Shown here: in pieces, positions 7,040 to 14,292 of the stretch
Numbering within the stretch: the stretch's first letter is position 1
Layout: each line of letters begins with the position of its first letter
From: JAJDGF01 sp031549325
GTDB lineage: Bacteria; Bacillota; Clostridia; Christensenellales; Aristaeellaceae
Length of the DNA: 15,603 bases
Assembly (NCBI GenBank): GCA_031549325.1
Contig: JAVBQA010000019.1
Span: 1 to 15,603, forward strand
Reading direction: 5' to 3'
Translations under genes and position numbers: made by a program
The notes under the pieces: model-generated
What the model saw: the letters and a program-made list of their open reading frames with translations, nothing else
Told to the model about the DNA's origin: nothing
The model's database searches: none

Positions 7040-8629
7040 GTGGCTGTGCGGAGAAAACTGAGCTGGGCGCTGGCCATTCTGCTGATGGTGGCGCTGCCGT
7101 GCGCGGCGCTGGCCGAGGCTGTGCTGGGCGAGTACATCTATGGCAACTGGAGCGCCTGGTCCACGCGAAAGGTGGAGCCGACGGAGTCGCTCGAGGTTGA
7201 GACGCGCCAGGCCAACCGGCTGATCGTCAAGGACGTATTCAGCTACAAGCGGTTCGTGTACTATAACACCGATCGCGAGGCATGGTACGCCACGTGCTTT
7301 GAGGCGCTGGGCTCGTTCATGCGCGCCGGTTCCGGCCGGTGGGAGACCAGGGAGTTCGATGAGGCGCTTGCGCCCATCGGGTATGTGAACGGAGAGGCGG
7401 AATACAAAGGCCACTGGTTCTTTGAGCAAAAGCAGCAACAGATTGAGAAGTACGAGCCCATCACCCAATACAGAAAGCGCACCATGAGGCGCGTGGAGTG
7501 CGAGCTGGACAGGCAGAGCGTGCTGCTGGGCGTTGGGGAGAAGCACAAGATCGCCTATAAACTGGCCGAGGGCGTGACCGGCGTCAGCTTCCAAAGCAGC
7601 GACAGCGCGGTGGCCAGCGTCAGCGCCACAGGCGAAATCTTGGCCCATTCGGTGGGCAACTGCGACATCAGCCTGATGAGGGGTGACGTGCGCATCGAGC
7701 AGCTGCACCTGGTGGTGGGCGAGAAGCTGAAGGCGGCGCCCGAAGGGATCTTGTCCATCGGCGTCGACGGTCTGGGCTTTTTGGCGCCTAGAAACGGCAG
7801 CGCCAAGCCGGGCGCCAACCTGATGCTCGCTGGAGACGTCAAGCCCGAGAAGCGCTACTTCCGGATGGAACAGAGCGGCCAGGGCAGCTTCAAAATCCGG
7901 CTGATCAGCGCGCAGATTTTGTGCGTGGGCTTGCCGCAGAAGCAGGCGGGCCTGGAGCTGATTCCCAAGGGCGAGAGCGCCAGCACGCAGTTCTCGGCGT
8001 TCCGCACCAAGAGCGGTCAGTACCTGATCTGCCCGGCGGACGACCCGAGCAGGTTCCTGGCTGCGAGCGAGGTGGGTCAGATCGAGCTGCGCTCCTTTGA
8101 TGTGCTGGATCGAACCCAGCAGTGGCGCGTGACCCGTGAGAGCGATGACGCGCTGGATAGTGGCGCCTGGATCGCGCCGGTGGTGCGCAACGGCAAGTCC
8201 TATATGGCGCAGAACTTTGATGAAAAGGTGCACAAGGGCGTCGACATCGGCAGCAACGGCGAGCGGGTGAGCATCGTTTCCGTGGCCAGCGGGCGCGTGG
8301 TGTATGCGTTTGACGGCTGCGAGCATGACTACGGCAAGAAGAAGGACAAGAACGGCGAGTTTCCCGACCCCTGCGGCAAAGAGCGCACGTTTGGCAACGT
8401 GGTGATCATCGAGCACGACAACGGGTTGCGTACGACGTACGCCCACCTGTCCCGTGTGAAGGTTCGCGAAGGCGATAAGGTTGTGCAGGGCCAGGTGATC
8501 GGCCTTAGCGGCTCTACCGGCTACTCCAGCTCCGTCCACCTGCACTTCGAAGTGAAAAACGGCGCAGCCGTCCTGAATCCCAGGCTCTACATCGACCTGC
8601 CCAAGCTGGAAAAGAGAATCCTGCCGTAG
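7040..8629 (+). CDS. Secreted M23-family peptidase with Ig-like and ricin-like modules
   Basis: This is a probable exported peptidoglycan endopeptidase of 529 residues. It starts with a signal peptide (basic RRK, then a hydrophobic run LSWALAILLMVALPCAALA, about residues 6-26). A segment at about 155-215, with the LxVGEKHKIAY...SSDSAVASVSATGEI pattern, looks like a bacterial Ig-like group 2 domain. Residues of about 225-370 resemble a ricin-B/RICIN-type beta-trefoil, as judged by pattern only. The C terminus is an M23 (LytM) domain with zinc ligands H398 and D402 (HKGVDIG) and the HLHFE motif at 500-504; YAHL at 467-470 is also typical. The metal site appears complete. A GTG at 7046 is a second possible start, with better spacing from AGAAGG at 7031-7036. 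It sits 16 nt after ribF, so is probably co-transcribed. I do not recognise a specific gene name. Confidence 0.88.
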   Translation: MAVRRKLSWALAILLMVALPCAALAEAVLGEYIYGNWSAWSTRKVEPTESLEVETRQANRLIVKDVFSYKRFVYYNTDREAWYATCFEALGSFMRAGSGRWETREFDEALAPIGYVNGEAEYKGHWFFEQKQQQIEKYEPITQYRKRTMRRVECELDRQSVLLGVGEKHKIAYKLAEGVTGVSFQSSDSAVASVSATGEILAHSVGNCDISLMRGDVRIEQLHLVVGEKLKAAPEGILSIGVDGLGFLAPRNGSAKPGANLMLAGDVKPEKRYFRMEQSGQGSFKIRLISAQILCVGLPQKQAGLELIPKGESASTQFSAFRTKSGQYLICPADDPSRFLAASEVGQIELRSFDVLDRTQQWRVTRESDDALDSGAWIAPVVRNGKSYMAQNFDEKVHKGVDIGSNGERVSIVSVASGRVVYAFDGCEHDYGKKKDKNGEFPDPCGKERTFGNVVIIEHDNGLRTTYAHLSRVKVREGDKVVQGQVIGLSGSTGYSSSVHLHFEVKNGAAVLNPRLYIDLPKLEKRILP

Positions 8630-8858
8630 CGACCTGGCCGGTCTGCTCCGCATGCGCTCCCTGGATGGAGAACGACGTCGGACGTTTCTGTGAACCATGC
8701 CCGCGGTCGAAAACTCCGCAAGGGAGCGGGTGCATGATCTGCCCCCCGGTGGGGGCGAAGCCGCCGCCTGCGGAATGAAGATTGACGAACTTCGGCTCCG
8801 CCAAACCTCCGCGGGTCGCATCCAATCACTGGAAGCGAAATATAACGGAAAATCTGCA
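8630..8858. other. Structured non-coding region between the M23 peptidase gene and the rpsO promoter
   Basis: About 230 nt without a credible gene. It is full of pairing potential. A long stem brings CATGC (8696-8700) against GCATG (8732-8736) and CCG (8701-8703) against CGG (8727-8729), with CTCC/GGAG further in. Immediately after comes a perfect GCCCCC-CGGT-GGGGGC hairpin (8741-8756). The second hairpin could end transcription of the preceding operon, but it lacks a T run. A 12-mer GGCTCCGCCAAA (8794-8805) recurs in the opposite orientation at 4244-4255 in the infB-rbfA element. This may be a small RNA, a processing site or a repeat remnant; the sequence alone does not say. Confidence 0.5.
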
Positions 8859-8887
8859 TTTACAAACATAGTAAGGTATGATATAAT
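8859..8887 (+). promoter_or_regulatory. Sigma-A promoter for rpsO
   Basis: A -35 box TTTACA (8859-8864) is separated by exactly 17 nt from a perfect -10 box TATAAT (8882-8887). The predicted transcription start is near 8894, giving a leader of about 100 nt before rpsO. The surrounding sequence becomes AT-rich just here, which fits a real promoter. Confidence 0.85.
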
Positions 8888-8894
8888 GGCTCTT

Positions 8895-8992
8895 GCGGCA
8901 AAATATGTCCGCAATCATCCGTAAGCGCGGTTTGCCGAATCTCCAACGGCTTACCTGGCTCACGGGCATACGAAACAAGGAGGCACACAATC
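8895..8992 (+). promoter_or_regulatory. rpsO leader RNA, candidate S15 autoregulatory element
   Basis: The leader has several helices: GCGG/CCGC (8895-8898 with 8909-8912), then GTAAGC (8921-8926) pairing perfectly with GCTTAC (8949-8954). The latter encloses a small CGG-TTTG-CCG hairpin (8928-8937), so the arrangement is junction-like. S15 represses its own synthesis through leader structures in several bacteria, including Bacillota, and the structures are not conserved in sequence. That this leader binds S15 is inference. The ribosome binding site AAGGAGG (8977-8983) lies 9 nt before the start codon. Confidence 0.45.
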
Positions 8993-9253
8993 ATGGTTAT
9001 CGACAAGGCTGCCATCATGCAGGAGCATGCCCGCCACGAGGGCGACACCGGTTCGCCCGAGGTACAGATCGCGCTTTTGACCGCGCGCATCAACCACCTG
9101 AATGAGCACCTGAAAGAGCACAAGAAGGATCATCACAGCCGCCGCGGGCTGTTGCTGATGGTCGGTCAGCGCAGGGGTCTGCTGGACTACCTGAAAGGCA
9201 CCGACATCGAGAGCTACCGCGCCCTGATCGCCAAGCTCGGCCTGCGCAAGTAA
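8993..9253 (+). CDS. rpsO: 30S ribosomal protein S15
   Basis: S15 is a primary 16S rRNA-binding protein that nucleates the central domain (platform) of the 30S subunit. The 86-residue product is close to the usual 88-89. Family features are HEGDTGSPEVQIALLTARINHL near residues 15-36, the LKEHKKDHHSRRGLLLMVGQRR segment containing the conserved HHSRRGL, and the C-terminal LLDYLKGTDIESYRALIAKLGLRK. It has a strong ribosome binding site and its own promoter. It is followed by pnp, as in most bacteria. Confidence 0.98.
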   Translation: MVIDKAAIMQEHARHEGDTGSPEVQIALLTARINHLNEHLKEHKKDHHSRRGLLLMVGQRRGLLDYLKGTDIESYRALIAKLGLRK

Positions 9254-9285
9254 TGGCAGGCGTGGGCATACCCCAGAGATGATCA

Positions 9286-9326
9286 GATCGCCGTCGTTTG
9301 GGGACAAACCCCGATCGGCGGCGTTT
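9286..9326 (+). terminator. Strong hairpin between rpsO and pnp
   Basis: A stem of 14 pairs forms between 9289-9303 and 9309-9323, with a single T-T mismatch and two G-T wobbles, around the 5-nt loop ACAAA. It is followed only by TTTATG, a weak T tract. It could be an attenuating terminator behind rpsO, or a processing and stability structure for the rpsO 3' end. In E. coli the rpsO-pnp gap contains both a terminator and an RNase III site, which makes the position suggestive; the function here is inference. Confidence 0.6.
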
Positions 9327-9348
9327 ATGCGTCAACTAACCGGACGCT

Positions 9349-9378
9349 TTGACAAGGTATCGATGAAGAAGATATAAA
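9349..9378 (+). promoter_or_regulatory. Sigma-A promoter for pnp
   Basis: A perfect -35 box TTGACA (9349-9354) and a -10 box TATAAA (9373-9378) are 18 nt apart; reading the -10 as ATATAA gives 17 nt. The predicted start is near 9385, leaving a very short leader of about 20 nt that is mostly the ribosome binding site GAGGAGGGG (9392-9400). This lets pnp be transcribed independently of rpsO. Confidence 0.8.
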
Positions 9379-9406
9379 AAAGAATGCCCACGAGGAGGGG
9401 AAAGTC

Positions 9407-11566
9407 ATGTTCAAGAGTTACGAGACACAACTGGGCGGGAGGACACTGACGCTGGAGTTCGGCACATACGCCGAGCAGGCGGCAGGCAGCGTCTGGATCC
9501 GCTACGGCGAGACCGTGGTGATGGTCAACTGCACCGTCGCTGAAAACCCGCGCCCCGGCATCGATTTCTTTCCGCTGAGCGTCGACTATGAGGAAAAAAT
9601 GTACTCGGTCGGCAAAATTCCCGGCGGCTGGATCCGCCGGGAGGGCCGCCCGTCTGAGAAGGCGATTCTGACCTCGCGCCTGATCGATCGCCCGCTGCGC
9701 CCGCTGTTCCCGAAGGGCATGCGCCATGATGTGAGCGTTGTGGCCACGGTGCTGTCCTGCGACGAGGACAACACGCCCGAGATCTGCGCCATGATCGGAA
9801 GCAGCATCTGCCTCGGAATCTCCGAAATCCCCTTCAATGGCCCCACCGGCGCGGTGCTGGTCGGCATGGTGGACGGGGAGTACGTGGTGAACCCGGATTA
9901 CCAGACGCAGCAGGAGAGCCCTCTGCACCTGACGGTCGCCGGCACCGGCGAGGCCGTGCTGATGGTTGAGGCAGGCGCGGAGGAAGTCTCCGAAGAGGTC
10001 ATGCTCAAGGGCATCCTGTTTGCCCATGAGGAGATCAAAAAGCTGGTTGCGTTCCAAAACCAGATCATTGCCGAGATCGGCAAGGCGAAGCGCGTGTTCC
10101 CGCTGGTGCTGCCGGGCGACGACGTGAAGGCCGCCGTGCGCGCGTACGCGATGGACAAGGTGGTCAACACCTTCGACACCTTCGAGCGCGAAGAGCGCCA
10201 GAACCGCGAGGAGCAGACCAAGCTGGATACCCTCGAGCACTTCAAGGAGCAGTTCGAGGGCCGCGAGGGTGAAATCAAGGACGCGCTGTATTCCCTCAAC
10301 AAAGAGGTCATGCGCAAGAAGATCCTGGAACAGGGCGTCCGCCCGGATGGCCGCAAGCTCACCGAGGTGCGCCCCATCTGGTGCGAGGTCGGCATCCTGC
10401 CGCGCCCGCATGGCTCGGCGGTGTTCACCCGCGGCCAGACCCAAGTGCTGAACGTCTGCACGCTGGGCACCGTCAGCGAGGCCCAGAGCCTGGATTCCAT
10501 CAGCCCCGAGACCCAGAAGCGTTATATGCATCAGTACAACGTCCCGGGCTATTCCACCGGCGAAGCCAAGCCCATGCGCAGCCCGGGCCGCCGTGAGATC
10601 GGCCACGGCGCGCTGGCCGAGCGCGCGCTGGTTCCGATGATCCCGTCCGTTGAGGAATTCCCTTACGCGCTGCGCCTAGTCAGCGAGGCGATTTCTTCCA
10701 ATGGTTCCACGTCGATGGCTTCCGTCTGTGGCTCTACGCTGTCGCTGATGGACGCGGGCGTGCCGATCAAGCGCCCGGTGGCGGGCGCCGCCATGGGCCT
10801 GATCAAGGATGCCGAAACCGGCAAGGTCGCCGTGCTGACGGACATCCAGGGCCTGGAAGACTTCCTTGGCGACATGGACTTCAAGGTGGCTGGCACCGCG
10901 CTGGGCATCACCGCCATCCAGATGGACATCAAGATTGCGGGCATCGATGAGAACATCCTGCGCCAGGCGCTGGCCCAGGCGTTCGACGGCCGCATGCACA
11001 TTCTCGGGAAAATGCTCGAGGTGCTGCCCGCGCCGCGCCCGAACCTGTCCAAGTACGCACCCAAGATCATCACCTTCAAGATCGACCCGGAGAAGATCGG
11101 CGAGGTCGTGGGCCCGCGCGGCAAGACCATCAACAAGATCATCGAACAGACCGGCGTCAAGATCGACATCGAGGACGACGGCAACGTGTTCATTGCCACC
11201 GCCGATGAGGACGCCGCCAGAAAGGCCAAGGCCATCATCGAAGGCATCACAAAGGTGCTGAAGGTGGGGGACGAGTTCATTGGAACGGTGGTGCGCATCA
11301 TGTCTTTCGGCGCGTTTGTCGAGTATGCGCCCGGCAAGGACGGCATGATCCACATCAGCAAGCTCGCCAACGAGCGCGTGGAGAAAGTCGAGGATGTTGT
11401 GGCGATCGGCGACGAGCTGCCCGTGAAGGTGGCCGAGATCGACCCGCAGGGCAGGATCAACCTGGTCCGTTCGGACATCGAGTACGACAACCCTGCCATG
11501 CCGCAGCGCAGGCCCGCGCCGCGTCCGGGTGGGGATCGCAGGGGTGGCGGCGGATTCCGCCGTTAA
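9407..11566 (+). CDS. pnp: Polyribonucleotide nucleotidyltransferase (PNPase)
   Basis: PNPase is a trimeric 3'-5' phosphorolytic exoribonuclease that degrades mRNA in the cytoplasm and can also add tails. The 719-residue length is normal. In order: a first RNase PH domain (about 1-140, with GIDFFPLSVDYEEKMYSVGKIPGG), the all-alpha linker domain (about 145-225), a second RNase PH domain (about 310-520) with the catalytic-site segment GDMDFKVAGT starting at residue 488, a KH domain with the GxxG loop GPRG at 569-572, an S1 domain (about 621-690), and a short Arg/Gly-rich tail. All expected parts are intact. It has its own promoter and a terminator behind it. Confidence 0.99.
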   Translation: MFKSYETQLGGRTLTLEFGTYAEQAAGSVWIRYGETVVMVNCTVAENPRPGIDFFPLSVDYEEKMYSVGKIPGGWIRREGRPSEKAILTSRLIDRPLRPLFPKGMRHDVSVVATVLSCDEDNTPEICAMIGSSICLGISEIPFNGPTGAVLVGMVDGEYVVNPDYQTQQESPLHLTVAGTGEAVLMVEAGAEEVSEEVMLKGILFAHEEIKKLVAFQNQIIAEIGKAKRVFPLVLPGDDVKAAVRAYAMDKVVNTFDTFEREERQNREEQTKLDTLEHFKEQFEGREGEIKDALYSLNKEVMRKKILEQGVRPDGRKLTEVRPIWCEVGILPRPHGSAVFTRGQTQVLNVCTLGTVSEAQSLDSISPETQKRYMHQYNVPGYSTGEAKPMRSPGRREIGHGALAERALVPMIPSVEEFPYALRLVSEAISSNGSTSMASVCGSTLSLMDAGVPIKRPVAGAAMGLIKDAETGKVAVLTDIQGLEDFLGDMDFKVAGTALGITAIQMDIKIAGIDENILRQALAQAFDGRMHILGKMLEVLPAPRPNLSKYAPKIITFKIDPEKIGEVVGPRGKTINKIIEQTGVKIDIEDDGNVFIATADEDAARKAKAIIEGITKVLKVGDEFIGTVVRIMSFGAFVEYAPGKDGMIHISKLANERVEKVEDVVAIGDELPVKVAEIDPQGRINLVRSDIEYDNPAMPQRRPAPRPGGDRRGGGGFRR

Positions 11567-11585
11567 GGCGCAAGGGGTAAACATC

Positions 11586-11626
11586 GGGGGGAATTGGGAG
11601 GACATGCTTCCCGATTCCTCCTTTAT
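11586..11626 (+). terminator. Rho-independent terminator after pnp
   Basis: A 14-pair stem (11586-11599 with 11609-11622, including three G-T wobbles at 11586, 11589 and 11595) closes a 9-nt loop and is followed by a T-rich stretch, TTTATT. It lies 20 nt after the pnp stop codon. It separates pnp from the M16 peptidase gene, so that gene may depend on read-through or on a promoter I could not identify with confidence. Confidence 0.75.
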
Positions 11627-11683
11627 TACATGGGGATTTTGGGCAGAATAAGGCGTATCTCTAAGGAAGGAATGGAGTCAATC

Positions 11684-12922
11684 ATGTTCGACGAGTATAC
11701 CCTCTCAAACGGGCTGCGCATCGTGGGCGAGCGCATTCCGCACTTTCGTTCGGTCTCGGTGGGCATCTGGGTGGGTGTGGGCAGCCAGTACGAAGACAAG
11801 CCCAGGAGCGGCGCCAGCCACCTGATCGAGCACATGCTGTTCAAGGGCACGGAGCGGCGCACGGCCAAGGAGATCGCCGCTGTCATGGACGCCGTGGGTG
11901 GTCAGCTGAACGCGTTTACCGCCAAGGAGTGCACCTGCTTTTATGCGAAGGTGGTGGACGAGCACTTTGAGCTGGCGCTGGACGTGTTGAGTGACTTGGT
12001 GCTGCATTCACAGTTCGACGCGGCCGAGCTGGAGAAGGAAAAGAGCGTGGTGATCGAGGAGATCAACATGTCTGAAGACGCGCCGGATGACTTGGTGCAC
12101 GAGCTGCTGATGGAGGCGCGTTACGGTGACCAGCCGATTGCCTGGCCGATCCTGGGCACCGAGCAGAGCGTGCGCGGGCTTTCGCGGCAGAATCTGGTGG
12201 ACTACTGGTCACAAATGTACCGGCCCGAGCGCTGCGTGCTGGCGGCGGCGGGCAACTACGACTGGGAGCGGCTGATTGAGCTGGCTGAAAAGATGCTGGG
12301 GGAGTGGAAGGCCACGGGCGACGGCTGGCAGTCGCTCAAAACTGCGCCATACGCGCCCACCATCATCCGTAAAGAAAAGAAGATCGAGCAGCTGCACATC
12401 TGTCTGGGATACCAGGGCGTGGATGTGACGAGCGACACGCTGTATCCGCTGTCTATCTTCAATAGCGTGTTCGGCGGCGCCATGAGTTCACGGCTGTTCC
12501 AGAAGATCCGCGACGAGCGAGGCATGGCGTACAGCGTCTACAGCTATCCGTCCAGCTATCTGGACACCGGCGTGCTGGCAGTCTATGCGGGGACCAGCAT
12601 CGATCACGCGCCCGAGGTGCTGCGGCTGATCGAGGAGGAGCGCCAGGCAATGCTCAAGGACGGGCTGACTCAGCAGGAGTTTGAGGAGGCGCGCGAGCAG
12701 CTGAAGGGCGGATATATCCTGGGGCTTGAGTCCACATCCAGCCGCATGAACGCGCTGGGCAGGCGGAAGCTGCTGCTGAACCAGACACAGACCGAGACCG
12801 ATGTGCTCAACAAAATCAACCGAATCACGTATGAGCAGGTGACGGATGTGATCCGCGAAGTGCTGAACTCCCCGTGCGCTTGTTCGCTGGTGGGGAAGGG
12901 CGCGGACACGCTGAAGATTTGA
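11684..12922 (+). CDS. M16-family zinc metallopeptidase (MlpA/YmxG-like)
   Basis: This is an insulinase/pitrilysin-type (M16) peptidase of 412 residues, close in size to B. subtilis MlpA, which lies at the same place downstream of pnp. The inverted zinc motif is present as H46-L-I-E49-H50, and the distal glutamate is in the VVIEEINM segment at 125-126. The C-terminal half carries the GGAMSSRLFQKIRDERGMAYSV segment typical of the second M16 domain, including the conserved Arg-Tyr pair. I choose the ATG at 11684 because the protein then begins with the family start FDEYTLSNGLRIV and has GGAG at 11674-11677 upstream. Longer in-frame starts run back into the pnp terminator. B. subtilis MlpA affects extracellular protease levels; the substrate here is unknown. 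Confidence 0.92.
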   Translation: MFDEYTLSNGLRIVGERIPHFRSVSVGIWVGVGSQYEDKPRSGASHLIEHMLFKGTERRTAKEIAAVMDAVGGQLNAFTAKECTCFYAKVVDEHFELALDVLSDLVLHSQFDAAELEKEKSVVIEEINMSEDAPDDLVHELLMEARYGDQPIAWPILGTEQSVRGLSRQNLVDYWSQMYRPERCVLAAAGNYDWERLIELAEKMLGEWKATGDGWQSLKTAPYAPTIIRKEKKIEQLHICLGYQGVDVTSDTLYPLSIFNSVFGGAMSSRLFQKIRDERGMAYSVYSYPSSYLDTGVLAVYAGTSIDHAPEVLRLIEEERQAMLKDGLTQQEFEEAREQLKGGYILGLESTSSRMNALGRRKLLLNQTQTETDVLNKINRITYEQVTDVIREVLNSPCACSLVGKGADTLKI

Positions 12923-12936
12923 CGGAGGAGAGTACA

Positions 12937-13296
12937 ATGGATAAACTCGAGCAGATCTTTCTGATGCAGCATGCGTTCAACACCGAACTGCGCGAGAAGC
13001 GTCATCTGGACGGCATAACGTCCGGCCAGTGGATCCAGAAGGAGACGCTGGCCATGCTCAGCGAGCTGGCTGAGCTGCTGGACGAGGTCAATTTCAAGTG
13101 GTGGAAGAACGAAAAGCCGGTGAACGCCGACAACGTCAAGGACGAGCTGGTAGACATTCTGCATTTCTTCGTGTCCATGTGCCTGGACGCCGGGATGGAC
13201 GCAGGGGAGTTGCACAGACGCTATCTGTTGAAGAATCAGGAGAATTTCGACCGGCAGCACGGGAAAAGCGATAAGCCTGGATACGCGGTGGAATAA
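12937..13296 (+). CDS. Dimeric-type dUTP diphosphatase (all-alpha NTP pyrophosphatase)
   Basis: This 119-residue protein matches the dimeric dUTPase family (dUTPase_2; MazG-like all-alpha fold), which hydrolyses dUTP to dUMP and pyrophosphate and keeps uracil out of DNA. The metal-binding pattern is intact: E43-x-x-E46 within ELAELLDEV, then E70-x-x-D73 within KDELVDILHFF. The FKWWK segment between them is characteristic, as is the NQENFDRQ tail. The ATG at 12937 follows a strong GGAGGAG site (12924-12930), 14 nt after the M16 stop, so the two are probably co-transcribed. An upstream in-frame extension into the M16 gene is not needed. It is unrelated to the trimeric beta-type Dut, so I give no symbol. 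Confidence 0.9.
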   Translation: MDKLEQIFLMQHAFNTELREKRHLDGITSGQWIQKETLAMLSELAELLDEVNFKWWKNEKPVNADNVKDELVDILHFFVSMCLDAGMDAGELHRRYLLKNQENFDRQHGKSDKPGYAVE

Positions 13297-13299
13297 GCG

Positions 13300-13330
13300 A
13301 AGAAGGCGCCGGCATCGGCGCCTTCTTTCT
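13300..13330 (+). terminator. Rho-independent terminator after the dUTPase gene
   Basis: A perfect 12-bp stem AAGAAGGCGCCG / CGGCGCCTTCTT with a 4-nt loop (GCAT) is followed by TCTATATA. It starts 4 nt after the stop codon. The A-rich base on the left arm means it could also work on minus-strand transcripts, although none are predicted here. Confidence 0.92.
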
Positions 13331-13408
13331 ATATAACTTGTCCCCTTTCATAATGACCGCCTCTATCATCGAGTTTTATGGCGGAAAGCGCCACCTGTCA
13401 ACGCAATC

Positions 13409-13436
13409 ACGGATCTGCATGAAGCGCCATAGTATG
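13409..13436 (+). promoter_or_regulatory. Possible sigma-K-type promoter for dipicolinate synthase genes
   Basis: The sequence CATAGTATG (13428-13436) resembles the mother-cell sigma-K -10 consensus CATAnnnTA. An AC pair at 13409-13410, 17 nt upstream, fits the minimal -35. B. subtilis spoVF is known to be sigma-K dependent. The motif is short and degenerate, so this is a candidate only. Confidence 0.4.
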
Positions 13437-13462
13437 CCCCGTGAAACGAAGTTTCAGGGGGC
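13436..13462 (+). promoter_or_regulatory. Hairpin covering the spoVFA ribosome binding site
   Basis: GCCCC-G-TGAAAC (13436-13447) pairs with GTTTCA-G-GGGGC (13451-13462): 11 pairs, one G-G mismatch and a 3-nt loop. The right arm contains the AGGGGG that serves as ribosome binding site for the ATG at 13472, so folding would hide it. If transcription starts near 13443, only the inner six pairs would be in the RNA. Confidence 0.55.
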
Positions 13463-13471
13463 GTTATTTCG

Positions 13472-14278
13472 ATGAAAATCCTTGCCGCCTTGGGCGACAA
13501 ACGCTACGCTTACATGGTTTCCTGTGCCCGCGCCGAAGGAATAGACGCCTGGACTTACAAGATCGATACCGCCGGGGTCTCAGGCACTCCCGAGCTCGAC
13601 GCATTCGAGCTCGCCTCTGTGGACTGCGTCGTCCTGCCACCCCTCTTCGTGAAGCCGCTCTCCCCAGAGGCTGAGGCGCTGCTGACCCAGCTTTCGCCCG
13701 GTACCACACTGGCGCTGTTCTCGGCGGGCGGCGTGCCCGAGGACATTCGGCGGCGGTTCCGAGTGATCGACCTGAGCAGAGACGAGCAATTCGTGCGTGA
13801 AAACGCGGTATTGACCGCTGAGGGCGCGCTCAGTGCGGCCATGATCCGCGCCGAGTTTGCGCTGCGCCAGTCGCGCTGCCTGGTGATCGGCTACGGCCGC
13901 ATCGGATACGCGCTCACCGAGATGCTGGTGGCGCTGGAGGCGCGCGTCATCGTGGCCGCCCGCAAGGACGCCGCCCGCAAGCAAGCCATCCAGCGAGGGG
14001 CCGAGGTGGCGGACATGGACGAGATGGCGCGCATCCTGCGCGATCAACAGATCGTGTTCTGCACGCCTCCCGAGCGCGTGCTTGGGGAAGGGCAGCTGCT
14101 GCGGATGAATCCATCCGCGCTGCTGATTGACTTGAGCAGCCCACCCTATGGGGTAGACCTGCCCGCCGCCGTGCTGCTCGGGATTGACGCCTGGCGCGAG
14201 CCTGCGCTGCCTGGCCGTTATTGTCCGCAGAGCGCAGGGGAAGCGCTGTTCCGGGCGCTGCAAATCGCACTGAAATGA
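13472..14278 (+). CDS. spoVFA: Dipicolinate synthase subunit A
   Basis: With subunit B, this protein oxidises dihydrodipicolinate (from the lysine pathway) to dipicolinic acid, the main small molecule of the spore core, made in the mother cell during sporulation. The 268-residue product has the family features: an N-terminal domain, the TAEGAL segment near 115-120, a Rossmann nucleotide-binding loop G140-Y-G142-R-I-G145, and the C-terminal LPGRYCPQSAGEALFRAL. It is somewhat shorter than B. subtilis DpaA (about 297 residues), but no motif appears missing. A terminator, a possible sigma-K promoter and a ribosome-site hairpin lie upstream, so the gene starts its own transcription unit. It is also called dpaA. 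Confidence 0.94.
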   Translation: MKILAALGDKRYAYMVSCARAEGIDAWTYKIDTAGVSGTPELDAFELASVDCVVLPPLFVKPLSPEAEALLTQLSPGTTLALFSAGGVPEDIRRRFRVIDLSRDEQFVRENAVLTAEGALSAAMIRAEFALRQSRCLVIGYGRIGYALTEMLVALEARVIVAARKDAARKQAIQRGAEVADMDEMARILRDQQIVFCTPPERVLGEGQLLRMNPSALLIDLSSPPYGVDLPAAVLLGIDAWREPALPGRYCPQSAGEALFRALQIALK

Positions 14279-14292
14279 GGAGGTGAAACCAG

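Noticed and set aside
6905..8914. Minus-strand ORF of 669 codons opposite the M23 peptidase gene
   Set aside because: Same shadow effect. The plus-strand protein has a signal peptide and intact zinc motifs, and the antisense product shows no domain.
9344..9406. RNA-regulated leader for pnp
   Set aside because: The predicted transcription start near 9385 leaves only about 20 nt before the start codon, too short for a structured leader.
11594..11683. N-terminal extension of the M16 peptidase
   Set aside because: The extension starts inside the pnp terminator and does not resemble the family, which begins close to the FDEYTLSNGL segment.
12874..12936. N-terminal extension of the dUTPase
   Set aside because: It overlaps the M16 gene and would bypass the strong ribosome binding site at 12924-12930.
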